Source: Vitellaria paradoxa
Lineage: Eukaryota > Streptophyta > Magnoliopsida > Ericales > Sapotaceae
Direction of reading: 5' to 3'
Length of the DNA: 64,000 nt
Assembly (NCBI GenBank): GCA_019916065.1
Contig: CM034233.1
Coordinates: 54,119,947-54,183,946, forward strand
The notes beneath the pieces were generated by a model, which worked only from the letters and a program-made list of their open reading frames with translations, searched no databases and was not told the origin of the DNA. Below are positions 37,537 through 48,430 of the stretch, in pieces; position 1 is the first letter of the stretch; each line of letters begins with the position of its first letter. The translations under genes were made by a program, and so were the position numbers.

Positions 37537-39210
37537 TGATTGAGCACATAAAATGCACATTCACTATGATAATGTGAATGGTTTTAGGTGTTTTATTTAC
37601 ATAAATCTATTATCTTTTAAGGAAAGAAGCTAATTTATGTGCTTTTGGACTTTTGTAGGTTTTGGTGCTTCACTTGGTGAAGGAGGATGAAAAGAAAGGT
37701 CAAATGAGCAAGGAAACAAAGTGGGATAATATGGACCAGAAGCATGGGCGCCCCACCAGAAGCATGGGCGCTCCACCAAAAGCATGGGCGCCCCACCCTA
37801 TAGCAGATGGGCGCCCACAGAGAGCTAATTTTGGGAGAGGAGCAGGTTCTCAGAGGCCTTTCATCGAACAGTTGGAGAGCAGCCAACATGGGCGCCCCAC
37901 CTAGACCCATGGGCACCCCTGTCTTACCTTGGGCGCCCCACTCTTCATCAAATGGGCGCCCACAGAGGAGGGTCATGCCTGCTGATTTTGGCCAGTTCTT
38001 TGAGGACTTCATCAAACACCTCAAGCATGGGCGCCCCACCTCAAGCATGGGCGCCCATGGGTACTCTTCTAGCACAAGTCCAGCAGGAAATTTAGAGTGT
38101 AATTTTACCATTTTACCCCTGAATTTTGTAATAATATAAAAGGGTAGAATTTTGATGAGGGATAGTTGGAAAAAAAACCCTAGAAAAGTTTTAGAATTTC
38201 TGTTCTAAGAATTTTATGAAAAATTTACTTTCGAATTGCACTAAGGATTCGGCTCGTTGCTTTCGCTTTGGAATATTCAAGTATGATTTTGTTTTCGCAT
38301 ACAATTCACGTGTAAGTTTTAAGTTGTTAGTTCATCTTTAATAAGAATTCCATGTTCTCCGTGTTTTGTCCTTAAAGTTCGTTTTGTATCGTTCGAAGAC
38401 AGAGTTTGTATTGATTTTTCTTTAAAACTGTTTTAAACCTTTTCGATTTAGTTCGTTTTTGTGTTCTGTTGCACATTGAAGATGTTTTTCTTTTCGAATC
38501 AATTTTCTTACGCTTCCGTTATGCTAGGTTAGGGTTTTTCTTGGTTTTAACCTAGGAGTGTAATTGAATTGAAGGAGTGGAATTTGGATAGTTTGAAAAA
38601 CGTAAGGCACAGAATTCTAGATTAATTTTCAAAATCGAATTGCCTGTGATACAGTTGAACTTCGATTACGCTAGTGTGAATCGAAGTCAATTCCATGTTC
38701 CAGTGATTTCGAACCTGATTTCAAAAACATAGAATTGTGAATTCTTTATGAAAAGGGTTTTTAACGCCAAATCTACCAACCTAATATTACAGGTGTAAGA
38801 ATTAGGTTGAGTACTTACATATCCAAATTCAGCCTTCAAGGACACTATCGGACTAGGTTAAAACCAAGTATTTTCATTAATCTGAGTATTTAAGTAATTC
38901 ACGTATTTGGTTAAGTGTTTGAATTGATTACTCCTTTAGTGTGACATTTTTAGTTTAAGTGTATTTCTTTAAAATTTTCAAATTGTTTTTCCTAACTATT
39001 TTCCAATCAAATTTTTAATTACTTATTTGAAAACTCCAAAAAGATTTTCATCTTTTCTCTTTAAAACTTTTGCGATTGTTTTCAAAATCAAGTTTTTTCA
39101 ACACTTAGGCACCCCCTTGTTCCCTGTAGAGATGACCTAGGACTCACCTAGAATAGACACAACCGACCTCTTGCACTTGAGAGAACCCGAGAGAATTTTG
39201 AGATCGGTCA
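37537..39210 (+). mobile_element. 5' LTR of 17.1-kb Athila
   Basis: TGATTGAGCAC to GATCGGTCA, 1674 bp. The GGGCGCCC word array is at 37746-38060. ORFs on both strands across the array are a by-product of its GC-rich repeats. Confidence 0.95.
37746..38060. repeat. GGGCGCCC word array in Athila 5' LTR
   Basis: About ten words of the CATGGGCGCCCCACC or TGGGCGCCCACAGAG type. The 3' LTR (53230-53527) has one unit of about 20 bp fewer near the end. One segment shares the TAGACCCATGGG to CCTTGGGCGCCCC phrase with the chromovirus LTRs. Confidence 0.92.
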
Positions 39211-39216
39211 AGTTTT

Positions 39217-39232
39217 TGGCCGTTGCCGGGGA
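39217..39232 (+). other. Primer binding site (tRNA-Asp type, 2 nt short)
   Basis: TGGCCGTTGCCGGGGA matches the Athila-typical Asp-tRNA site TGGCGCCGTTGCCGGGGA except that two bases are missing near the 5' end. It lies 6 nt after the LTR. Confidence 0.85.
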
Positions 39233-39461
39233 ACAACGGTGTGTGTGTGTTGAACTCAGAGAGCTTGTGGATGAAAGCACTTGCTGGTGCGGTTACATTT
39301 GGACTTCCAGGTGACATCGTTCCTTATTTCTTTTCTTTTGTATATTTCATATTTTTTTATTTTTTTTTAATTCCTTTTCTCTAGTTTTAGGATTTTTCTT
39401 CTTTTAGATATTTGAAAAAAAAAAAAAACACACAAACAGACTTAGGTTAGTAATCCACTGC

Positions 39462-42400
39462 ATGTTTTTGAGGTCAGGTAAGGTTATCGAAGTAATTCTC
39501 GATCATAGTAACCCTTCTTACATTCCTGAGCCTTTAGAGCCCCATATCTTCGCTTCAGTCACAAACTCCCAATCGTCAGACTTAATGGAAAATTTAGAAG
39601 GGGATGGAAGTGTAAATGGGGATGATGGAGCTCCGAAAATTAGGAGGATTAGGGATCACCTTAACCCGGTTAGGCAAACCACACCTTCCTGTATCATTTT
39701 GCCTTTGAACAGGGGCAATTTTACCTTAAGACCAGGAATCATCCAACTCCTACCTAATTTCCATGGTCTTGATTCTGAAAATCCATATAACCACTTGAGA
39801 GAGTTTGAGGAAGTGTCTAACACTTGTGTAGACCCGAATGCTAATGAGGATGTTGTCCGACTCCAACTGTTCCCATTTTCCCTTAAGGACAAAGCCAAAC
39901 TGTGGCTTAGCTCCCTTCGCCCTCGTTCCATTGGAAATTGGCGCGAAATGCAAACTGAGTTTCTGAAGAAGTATTTTCCAACTCAAAAGACTCAACACTA
40001 TAGGCGACAGATCACCACTTTTTCATGCAAGTCTAATGAGAATTTCTGTCGTGCTTGGGAGAGGTTTAAGGACCTCTTGATGGCTTGTCCTTACCACGGA
40101 TTTGAGTCATGGAGGTTAGTGAGTATATTTCATGAGTCTTTAACTCCCTGTCTCAAACAACTTGTCTCAACCATGTGCAATGGTACCCTTTTTGATAAGA
40201 CTGTGGAGGATGCCATGGATTTTTTTGACATGGTAGCCGAAGACTCAAATGATTGGGAAATTGGACCACCCTCATCTTCTAAACATAGGTATTCAGTACC
40301 TAGTCACCAATTAGAGTTGAGTGAGAGTGACGATTTACGGGCTAGGTTAGCCGCCTTGCAACATAAGCTTGAGTCCCTTGAACTGAAGAACAAGGAAAAG
40401 TTGGTTGAGAAGAAAGTGGTTTGCGCCGCTTGTGATCAAATGGGGCATGATGAAAATTTGTGCCCCGAATTGCCTTTGCTTAGGGAGATAGCCTATGGTC
40501 AAGCTTACATTAACAATGCACCAAATCGTCCATTCCCGAATAGGGGTCAAAGCAATGCTCCTTATACCCAAAGTGGACATGTCCCTTACCAAAGTGGAAA
40601 CCAAGCTTCCAATGCTTATCCCCCAGGGTGGAGGAACCATCCCAGTTTCTCCTGGAGGAATGATAATTCGGGACAACCATTTCAGCAACCACCTCCTTTA
40701 CCATCATCCCAATTCCAACAGCCCAGTTCTGTTGCATACCAACCACCACATAAGAGACCAATTGATGATACTCTTAATCAATTTATGCAACAACAACTGA
40801 ACATCAACAATCAAGTAACCCGGGCTTTGGATGACATCAAGGGTCAAGTCTCTAAGTTGACCCAGGCTATGAGTACCACTCAGAGTGGTAAACTCCCAGC
40901 ACAACCTTTTCCCAACCCGAAAGGCCAGGCGAACATGACTGAGTCGTCGACCTTGGGTGCTACCTCACATGAGCAAGTTCAAGCTGTTACCACTTTGCGG
41001 AGTGGTAAGATCATTCAAAAGCCGATTGACCCTAGAGCCAATATTCCTAGTGAACAGTTGGGTTCAAAGGATAGTGGAGATGTCGGAAAGATTGTGAATG
41101 GAGAGAAAGGGAACGAGCAGGAGCAAGGGAAAGTAGATGATAAGAAAGAGAATGGAGAGGTTGAAAAAGAGAGTGATGGGGAAACTAGTGAGGGGCCATT
41201 GGTTAGGCCAATAGACCAGCCTATTGAGCACATGCCTAGACCACATTTTCCCCATAGATTAGCAAAGGGCAAGAATGAGATATTGAGCATGTGCAATGGT
41301 ACCCTTTTTGATAAGACTGTGGAGGATGCCATGGATTTTTTTGACATGGTAGCCGAAGACTCAAATGATTGGGAAATTGGACCACCCTCATCTTCTGAAC
41401 ATAGGTATTCGGTACCTAGTCACCAATTAGAGTTGAGTGAGAGTGACGATTTACGGGCTAGGTTAGCCGCCTTGCAACATAAGCTTGAGTCCCTTGAACT
41501 GAAGAACAAGGAAAAGTTGGTTGAGAAGAAAGTGGTTTGCGCCGCTTGTGATCAAATGGGGCATGATGCAAATTTGTGCCCCGAATTGCCTTTGCTTAGG
41601 GAGATAGCCTATGGTCAAGCTTACATTAACAATGCACCAAATCGTCCATTCCCGAATAGGGGTCAAAGCAATGCTCCTTATACCCAAAGTGGACATGTCC
41701 CTTACCAAAGTGGAAACCAAGCTTCCAATGCTTATCCCCCAGGGTGGAGGAACCATCCCAGTTTCTCCTGGAGGAATGATAATTCGGGACAACCATTTCA
41801 GCAACCACCTCCTTTACCATCATCCCAATTCCAACAGCCCAGTTCTGTTGCATACCAACCACCACATAAGAGACCAATTGATGATACTCTTAATCAATTT
41901 ATGCAACAACAACTGAACATCAACAATCAAGTAACCCGGGCTTTGGATGACATCAAGGGTCAAGTCTCTAAGTTGACCCAGGCTATGAGTACCACTCAGA
42001 GTGGTAAACTCCCAGCACAACCTTTTCCCAACCCGAAAGGCCAGGCGAACATGACTGAGTCGTCGACCTTGGGTGCTACCTCACATGAGCAAGTTCAAGC
42101 TGTTACCACTTTGCGGAGTGGTAAGATCATTCAAAAGCCGATTGACCCTAGAGCCAATATTCCTAGTGAACAGTTGGGTTCAAAGGATAGTGGAGATGTC
42201 GGAAAGATTGGGAATGGAGAGAAAGGGAACGAGCAGGAGCAAGGGAAAGTAGATGATAAGAAAGAGAATGGAGAGGTTGAAAAAGAGAGTGATGGGGAAA
42301 CTAGTGAGGGGCCATTGGTTAGGCCAATAGACCAGCCTATTGAGCACATGCCTAGACCACATTTTCCCCATAGATTAGCAAAGGGCAAGAATGAGATATT

Positions 42401-45182
42401 GAGCATGTGCAATGGTACCCTTTTTGATAAGACTGTGGAGGATGCCATGGATTTCTTTGACATGGTAGCCGAAGACTCAAATGATTGGGAAATTGGACCA
42501 CCCTCATCTTCTGAACATAGGTATTCGGTACCTAGTCACCAATTAGAGTTGAGTGAGAGTGACGATTTACGGGCTAGGTTAGCCGCCTTGCAACATAAGC
42601 TTGAGTCCCTTGAACTGAAGAACAAGGAAAAGTTGGTTGAGAAGAAAGTGGTTTGCGCCGCTTGTGATCAAATGGGGCATGATGCAAATTTGTGCCCCGA
42701 ATTGCCTTTGCTTAGGGAGATAGCCTATGGTCAAGCTTACATTAACAATGCACCAAATCGTCCATTCCCGAATAGGGGTCAAAGCAATGCTCCTTATACC
42801 CAAAGTGGACATGTCCCTTACCAAAGTGGAAACCAAGCTTCCAATGCTTATCCCCCAGGGTGGAGGAACCATCCCAGTTTCTCCTGGAGGAATGATAATT
42901 CGGGACAACCATTTCAGCAACCACCTCCTTTACCATCATCCCAATTCCAACAGCCCAGTTCTGTTGCATACCAACCACCACATAAGAGACCAATTGATGA
43001 TACTCTTAATCAATTTATGCAACAACAACTGAACATCAACAATCAAGTAACCCGGGCTTTGGATGACATCAAGGGTCAAGTCTCTAAGTTGACCCAGGCT
43101 ATGAGTACCACTCAGAGTGGTAAACTCCCAGCACAACCTTTTCCCAACCCGAAAGGCCAGGCGAACATGACTGAGTCGTCGACCTTGGGTGCTACCTCAC
43201 ATGAGCAAGTTCAAGCTGTTACCACTTTGCGGAGTGGTAAGATCATTCAAAAGCCGATTGACCCTAGAGCCAATATTCCTAGTGAACAGTTGGGTTCAAA
43301 GGATAGTGGAGATGTCGGAAAGATTGGGAATGGAGAGAAAGGGAACGAGCAGGAGCAAGGGAAAGTAGATGATAAGAAAGAGAATGGAGAGGTTGAAAAA
43401 GAGAGTGATGGGGAAACTAGTGAGGGGCCATTGGTTAGGCCAATAGACCAGCCTATTGAGCACATGCCTAGACCACATTTTCCCCATAGATTAGCAAAGG
43501 GCAAGAATGAGATATTGAGCATGTGCAATGGTACCCTTTTTGATAAGACTGTGGAGGATGCCATGGATTTCTTTGACATGGTAGCCGAAGACTCAAATGA
43601 TTGGGAAATTGGACCACCCTCATCTTCTGAACATAGGTATTCGGTACCTAGTCACCAATTAGAGTTGAGTGAGAGTGACGATTTACGGGCTAGGTTAGCC
43701 GCCTTGCAACATAAGCTTAAGTCCCTTGAACTGAAGAACAAGGAAAAGTTGGTTGAGAAGAAAGTGGTTTGCGCCGCTTGTGATCAAATGGGGCATGATG
43801 CAAATTTGTGCCCCGAATTGCCTTTGCTTAGGGAGATAGCCTATGGTCAAGCTTACATTAACAATGCACCAAATCGTCCATTCCCGAATAGGGGTCAAAG
43901 CAATGCTCCTTATACCCAAAGTGGACATGTCCCTTACCAAAGTGGAAACCAAGCTTCCAATGCTTATCCCCCAGGGTGGAGGAACCATCCCAGTTTCTCC
44001 TGGAGGAATGATAATTCGGGACAACCATTTCAGCAACCACCTCCTTTACCATCATCCCAATTCCAACAGCCCAGTTCTGTTGCATACCAACCACCACATA
44101 AGAGACCAATTGATGATACTCTTAATCAATTTATGCAACAACAACTGAACATCAACAATCAAGTAACCCGGGCTTTGGATGACATCAAGGGTCAAGTCTC
44201 TAAGTTGACCCAGGCTATGAGTACCACTCAGAGTGGTAAACTCCCAGCACAACCTTTTCCCAACCCGAAAGGCCAGGCGAACATGACTGAGTCGTCGACC
44301 TTGGGTGCTACCTCACATGAGCAAGTTCAAGCTGTTACCACTTTGCGGAGTGGTAAGATCATTCAAAAGCTGATTGACCCTAGAGCCAATATTCCTAGTG
44401 AGCAGTTGGGTTCAAAGGATAGTGGAGATGTCGGAAAGATTGGGAATGGAGAGAAAGGGAACGAGCAGGAGCAAGGGAAAGTAGATGATAAGAAAGAGAA
44501 TGGAGAGGTTGAAAAAGAGAGTGATGGGGAAACTAGTGAGGGGCCATTGGTTAGGCCAATAGACCAGCCTATTGAGCACATGCCTAGACCACATTTTCCC
44601 CATAGATTAGCAAAGGGCAAGAATGAGATGTTGAACTCAGAAATTTATGAGATGTTCAAACAAGTGAGAATCAACATCCCGTTACTTGAGGCTATCAAGC
44701 AGAACCCTTCTTATGCTAAGTTTCTCAAGGATATGTGCACTGTGAAGAGGAGTCTCAATGTTAAGGAAAAAGCTTTCTTGACAGAACAAGCCAGTGCCAT
44801 AATCCAGCGGGACACACCCCCTAAGTATAAGGATCCAGGGTGTCCAACCATTTCCTGCATCATAGGAAATCACATTGTAGACAGAGCTCTACTGGACTTG
44901 GGTGCTAGTGTCAACCTATTACCTTACACTGTTTATCAGCAACTAGACTTTGGTGAGCTGAAACCCACTAGAGTGACATTGCAATTGGCTGACCGTTCAG
45001 TAAAAATGCCTAGGGGTGTAGTGGAAGATGTACTGGTTCAAGTAGATAAGTTCTACTTTCCAGTTGATTTCATAGTTTTGGACACTCAACCCATTTCAAA
45101 CCCTACTCAATCCATTCCGGTAATACTCGGTAGACCATTTCTTGCTACATCGAATGTGGTGATCAATTGTAGAAGTGGGTAA
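39462..45182 (+). CDS. gag-pro: Athila gag-protease with four-fold tandem repeat (1906 codons)
   Basis: Open for 1906 codons from MFLRSGK; this ATG is the first in frame after the PBS leader. Residues about 85-240 form the retrotransposon-gag capsid core (LWLSSLRPR, FLKKYFP, WERFKDLLMACPYHG). Residues 238-1725 are four near-identical 372-residue units. Each holds the capsid end (MCNGTLFDKTVEDAM), a zinc knuckle CAACDQMGHDxNLC (first Cys about 321, 693, 1065, 1437), a Pro/Gln-rich linker, a helix (NNQVTRALDDIKGQV) and a charged end. Residues about 1790-1906 are the aspartic protease (LLDLGASVNLLPY near 1810). A normal gag of this family would have one unit. The TAA at 45180-45182, directly after the protease, is probably a mutated CAA, because pol continues in the same frame. 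Confidence 0.93.
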   Translation: MFLRSGKVIEVILDHSNPSYIPEPLEPHIFASVTNSQSSDLMENLEGDGSVNGDDGAPKIRRIRDHLNPVRQTTPSCIILPLNRGNFTLRPGIIQLLPNFHGLDSENPYNHLREFEEVSNTCVDPNANEDVVRLQLFPFSLKDKAKLWLSSLRPRSIGNWREMQTEFLKKYFPTQKTQHYRRQITTFSCKSNENFCRAWERFKDLLMACPYHGFESWRLVSIFHESLTPCLKQLVSTMCNGTLFDKTVEDAMDFFDMVAEDSNDWEIGPPSSSKHRYSVPSHQLELSESDDLRARLAALQHKLESLELKNKEKLVEKKVVCAACDQMGHDENLCPELPLLREIAYGQAYINNAPNRPFPNRGQSNAPYTQSGHVPYQSGNQASNAYPPGWRNHPSFSWRNDNSGQPFQQPPPLPSSQFQQPSSVAYQPPHKRPIDDTLNQFMQQQLNINNQVTRALDDIKGQVSKLTQAMSTTQSGKLPAQPFPNPKGQANMTESSTLGATSHEQVQAVTTLRSGKIIQKPIDPRANIPSEQLGSKDSGDVGKIVNGEKGNEQEQGKVDDKKENGEVEKESDGETSEGPLVRPIDQPIEHMPRPHFPHRLAKGKNEILSMCNGTLFDKTVEDAMDFFDMVAEDSNDWEIGPPSSSEHRYSVPSHQLELSESDDLRARLAALQHKLESLELKNKEKLVEKKVVCAACDQMGHDANLCPELPLLREIAYGQAYINNAPNRPFPNRGQSNAPYTQSGHVPYQSGNQASNAYPPGWRNHPSFSWRNDNSGQPFQQPPPLPSSQFQQPSSVAYQPPHKRPIDDTLNQFMQQQLNINNQVTRALDDIKGQVSKLTQAMSTTQSGKLPAQPFPNPKGQANMTESSTLGATSHEQVQAVTTLRSGKIIQKPIDPRANIPSEQLGSKDSGDVGKIGNGEKGNEQEQGKVDDKKENGEVEKESDGETSEGPLVRPIDQPIEHMPRPHFPHRLAKGKNEILSMCNGTLFDKTVEDAMDFFDMVAEDSNDWEIGPPSSSEHRYSVPSHQLELSESDDLRARLAALQHKLESLELKNKEKLVEKKVVCAACDQMGHDANLCPELPLLREIAYGQAYINNAPNRPFPNRGQSNAPYTQSGHVPYQSGNQASNAYPPGWRNHPSFSWRNDNSGQPFQQPPPLPSSQFQQPSSVAYQPPHKRPIDDTLNQFMQQQLNINNQVTRALDDIKGQVSKLTQAMSTTQSGKLPAQPFPNPKGQANMTESSTLGATSHEQVQAVTTLRSGKIIQKPIDPRANIPSEQLGSKDSGDVGKIGNGEKGNEQEQGKVDDKKENGEVEKESDGETSEGPLVRPIDQPIEHMPRPHFPHRLAKGKNEILSMCNGTLFDKTVEDAMDFFDMVAEDSNDWEIGPPSSSEHRYSVPSHQLELSESDDLRARLAALQHKLKSLELKNKEKLVEKKVVCAACDQMGHDANLCPELPLLREIAYGQAYINNAPNRPFPNRGQSNAPYTQSGHVPYQSGNQASNAYPPGWRNHPSFSWRNDNSGQPFQQPPPLPSSQFQQPSSVAYQPPHKRPIDDTLNQFMQQQLNINNQVTRALDDIKGQVSKLTQAMSTTQSGKLPAQPFPNPKGQANMTESSTLGATSHEQVQAVTTLRSGKIIQKLIDPRANIPSEQLGSKDSGDVGKIGNGEKGNEQEQGKVDDKKENGEVEKESDGETSEGPLVRPIDQPIEHMPRPHFPHRLAKGKNEMLNSEIYEMFKQVRINIPLLEAIKQNPSYAKFLKDMCTVKRSLNVKEKAFLTEQASAIIQRDTPPKYKDPGCPTISCIIGNHIVDRALLDLGASVNLLPYTVYQQLDFGELKPTRVTLQLADRSVKMPRGVVEDVLVQVDKFYFPVDFIVLDTQPISNPTQSIPVILGRPFLATSNVVINCRSG
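40173..44636 (+). repeat. Four in-frame 1116-bp tandem units within gag
   Basis: Units start at 40173, 41289, 42405 and 43521, spaced exactly 1116 bp. Unit 1 carries private bases (AAACAT for GAACAT, GATGAA for GATGCA, ATTGTG for ATTGGG). Units 1 and 2 share GATTTTTTTGAC, while units 3 and 4 have GATTTCTTTGAC. Unit 4 has three private changes plus the original downstream junction. By eye units 2 and 3 differ at about one position. The junction joins GAGATATTGAGC to ATGTGCAATGG. Confidence 0.97.
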
Positions 45183-48100
45183 TTGAAACTTTCGTTTAGG
45201 AATATGACCATGGAGATGAATATCTTTCGGGTAGGAAAGCAAATGGGAGAGTGTGAGGATATTAGGGAGGTGGATGTGATCCATGCCTTGAGTGAGGAGT
45301 ACTTTGAGAAGTCTTACTTGGAGGACCCTTTGGAGTGTGCTTTAGTGAGGAGTGAGAGATGTGCCGTGTTGGATGGAGAGAATTGTAGGTATGCTGGAGA
45401 GTTGATAGATGAGACTGAGAATGTCATGGTAGTTAGTGGTTGGGTACCGATTTTTGAGTCTTTGGAGCCTTTCTTGATGAATCCCAAACCATCAATTGAG
45501 TGTCCCCCTTGCCCTTCTAGGAAACCATTACCGAGTGAGCTTAAGTATGCATTCCTAGGAGAGGGTGAGACATTTCCTGTAGTAGTGTCAGCAAGTTTGG
45601 AGAAAGAACAGGAAGTGAGATTGTTAGCAGTGTTGAGTGCTCACCGTCGAGCATTGGGTTGGACTGTGGCGGATCTTCGAGGTATCAGTCCCTTAGTATG
45701 TTCTCATCATATATACCTTGAAGATGATGCTAAGCCGGTGAGGCAAATGCAAAGACGGCTAAATTCTAATATGAAGGAAGTTGTAAAAAGGGAGGTGCTT
45801 AAGTTGCTTGATGCGGGTATCATTTACCCCATCTCTGATTCGAAGTGGGTGAGTCCTACTCAGGTTGTTCCTAAGAAGTCGGGTGTCACTGTGGTTGAGA
45901 ACGAGAAAGGTGAGTTAGTGCCTCAACGCACCTAGACTGGGTGGCGTATGTGCATTGATTATAGATGCTTGAATGCGGTGACTCGGAAAGATCATTTTCC
46001 ACTTCCCTTTCTAGACCAGGTGCTTGAGAGAGTAGCAGGAAAATCTTTCTATTGCTTCCTAGATGGGTATTCAGGATATAGTCAGGTTGAGATAGCGCTA
46101 GAGGACCAAGAGAAGACCACTTTCATATGTCCATTCGGCACATTTGCGTATAGACGCATGCCGTTTGGGTTATGTAACGAACCTGCGACTTTTCAAAGGT
46201 GTGTGATGAGCATTTTCAGTGACATGGTCGAGCGGTTCTTGGAGGTGTTCATGGATGATTTCTCTGTTTATGGTGATACATTTGATGAGTGCTTGTCCAA
46301 CCTTGAAAAGGTGTTAGTGCGTTGTGAGGAGAGTAATTTGGTGCTGAACTGGGAAAAGTGCCATTTCATGGTACAACAAGGGATAGTTTTGGGGCATATA
46401 GTATCCTGTCGGGGGATTGAGGTTGACAAAGCAAAAGTAGAGTTGATTCAAAATTTGCCTACCCCTAGATGTGTGAAAGACGTGAGATCATTCCTTGGCC
46501 ATGCCGGTTTCTATCAGTGATTCATCCAGTCTTTTAGTTCTATTGCCCGGTCCTTATGCTCATTGTTGTCTAACGATGTTCCTTTTGAGTGGACAACCTC
46601 ATACCAAGAGGCTTTTGACAGACTTAAACACCTACTCACCACTGCACCAATTGTCCAAAGCCCGGACTGGTCTTTACCATTCGAGCTTATGTGTGATGCG
46701 AGTGATTTCGCAGTGGGAGCTGTTTTAGGGCAAAGGAGAGAGGGGAAGCCTGTTGTCATTTACTATGCTAGTAAGACTCTTAATGAAGCTCAAGTGAATT
46801 ATACCACTACGGAAAAGGAGCTTCTAGCAGTAGTATTTGCCCTTGACAAGTTTAGGTCATATTTGGTGGGATCTCGTGTCACAGTGTTTACTGACCACGC
46901 AGCTTTGAAATATCTTCTTGCCAAGAAAGAGGCCAAGCCTCGTCTGATTAGATGGATGCTACTCCTTCAAGAGTTTGATTTGGAGATTAAAGATAAGAAA
47001 GGAGTAGAGAATGTGGTGGCTGACCACTTGTCACGCTTGCCACTTTATCTGTCTGAATCGAGTGACCACCCAATTAATGAACATTTCCCTGATGAGCATA
47101 TCATGCACATAAGCACTACTTCTCCTGATCATCTTCCTTGGTATGCAGACATTGCTAATTTTTTAGTGACTGGTCAGATGCCTTCGCATTGGGCAAAAGT
47201 TGACAGAGTTAAGTTCCTACGCAATGTGCGTAGCTTCTTTTGGGATGAGCCGTACCTTTACAAGTATTGCTCTGACCAAATTGTGAGACGATGCATTCCG
47301 AATAGTGAGATTTCTAGTGTCATTGAGTTTTGCCATGCCTTGGCTTGCGGGGGTCATTTCTCTGCCAAGAAAACTACCGCTAAGATCCTTCAAAGCGGAT
47401 TTTATTGGCCCTCGATGTTCAAGGATGTGCATAACTTCTGTTTAAGGTGTGACCGATGCCAACGATTAGGGGCCCTTTCCAAACGAAATGAAATGCCCCA
47501 AAATCCTGTCATTATTTTGGAAATTTTTAATTGTTGGGGGATAGACTTTATAGGCCCGTTTCCCATATCGTTTGGTTTTGAGTATATTCTTGTGGCCATA
47601 GATTATGTTTCTAAATGGGTAGAAGCCATTGCCACTCACACTAATGACCATCGTGTGGTGGTCAAATTCTTGAAAGAGTATATCTTTTCACGTTTTGGGA
47701 TGCCCCAGGCCATCATTAGTGATGGTGGTAAGCATTTTTACAATCGGCCCGTGGGTATCTTAATGCGTAGATATGGTGTAACTCATAAGGTGGAGACTCC
47801 TTATCATCCCCAAAATAGTGGCCAGGTTGAGTTGGCAAATAGGGAGATCAAAGGTATTCTTGAGAAAACGGTTAACCCCACACGTAAAGATTGGTCTTTG
47901 CGGCTAGTTGATGCGTTGTGGGCATATCGTACGGCTTATAAGACTATTTTAGGCATGTCTCCCTATCGTCTTGTTTATGGCAAGGCTTGCCATCTACCCG
48001 TTGAGATGGAGCATCGAGCCTACTGGGCAATCCGGCAATTCAATGAAAGTCTAGATGATGCCGGCACTCTTAGGAAGCTTCAATTGAATGAACTTGATGA

Positions 48101-48430
48101 ATTGTGAAATGATGCTTTCGAGAATGCAAAGATTGCCAAGGCTAAAATGAAGGATTTACATGATAGACACATTCTTAGGAAATCCTTTCAAGTGGGCCAA
48201 AGAGTCTTGTTGTACAACTCTAGGTTACATTTTTTCCCGGGAAATTAAGGTCTCGATGGTCGGGTCCCTTTGTCATCACTTCTATTTCAGAGCATGGTGT
48301 GTGTGAGGTGCATAACCCACGTAACAACACTATTTTCAAAGTGAATGGCCATCGTCTCAAGCCATACTTGGAGAGTTTCATGGCTGAGATCGAGACGTGG
48401 GAGTTGACCGACCCACCTTCTTTCGAATGA
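45183..48430 (+). pseudogene. pol: Athila pol (RT, RNase H, integrase) with stops
   Basis: Same frame as gag-protease. RT (about 45720-46520) has MCIDYRCLN, MPFGLCNEPATFQ and FMDD at 46248-46259. RNase H (about 46680-47030) has [13 protein letters not shown] and the [11 protein letters not shown] region. Integrase (about 47280-47900) has the zinc-binding region ([19 protein letters not shown]) and D, D, E residues ([25 protein letters not shown]). The C-terminal part ends at 48428-48430. Breaks are TAG 45933-45935, TGA 46518-46520, TGA 48105-48107 and a 1-nt frameshift in a T/C run near 48230-48242. The stops fit CAG or CGA to TAG or TGA changes. All active-site residues I can see are kept. 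Confidence 0.92.

Noticed and set aside
37635..38139. Overlapping ORFs of 80-158 codons on both strands in the Athila LTR
   Set aside because: They follow from the GC-rich word array, which lacks stops. The products are strings of word translations (GRPT, WAPH types), and ORFs of the same kind appear wherever the array occurs.
41015..44620. Minus-strand and shifted-frame ORFs repeated four times over gag
   Set aside because: Shadows of the 1116-bp units; the gag frame explains them.
40173..44636. Direct repeats as a CRISPR-like or satellite array
   Set aside because: The units are 1116 bp, contiguous, coding and without spacers, and each is a piece of gag.
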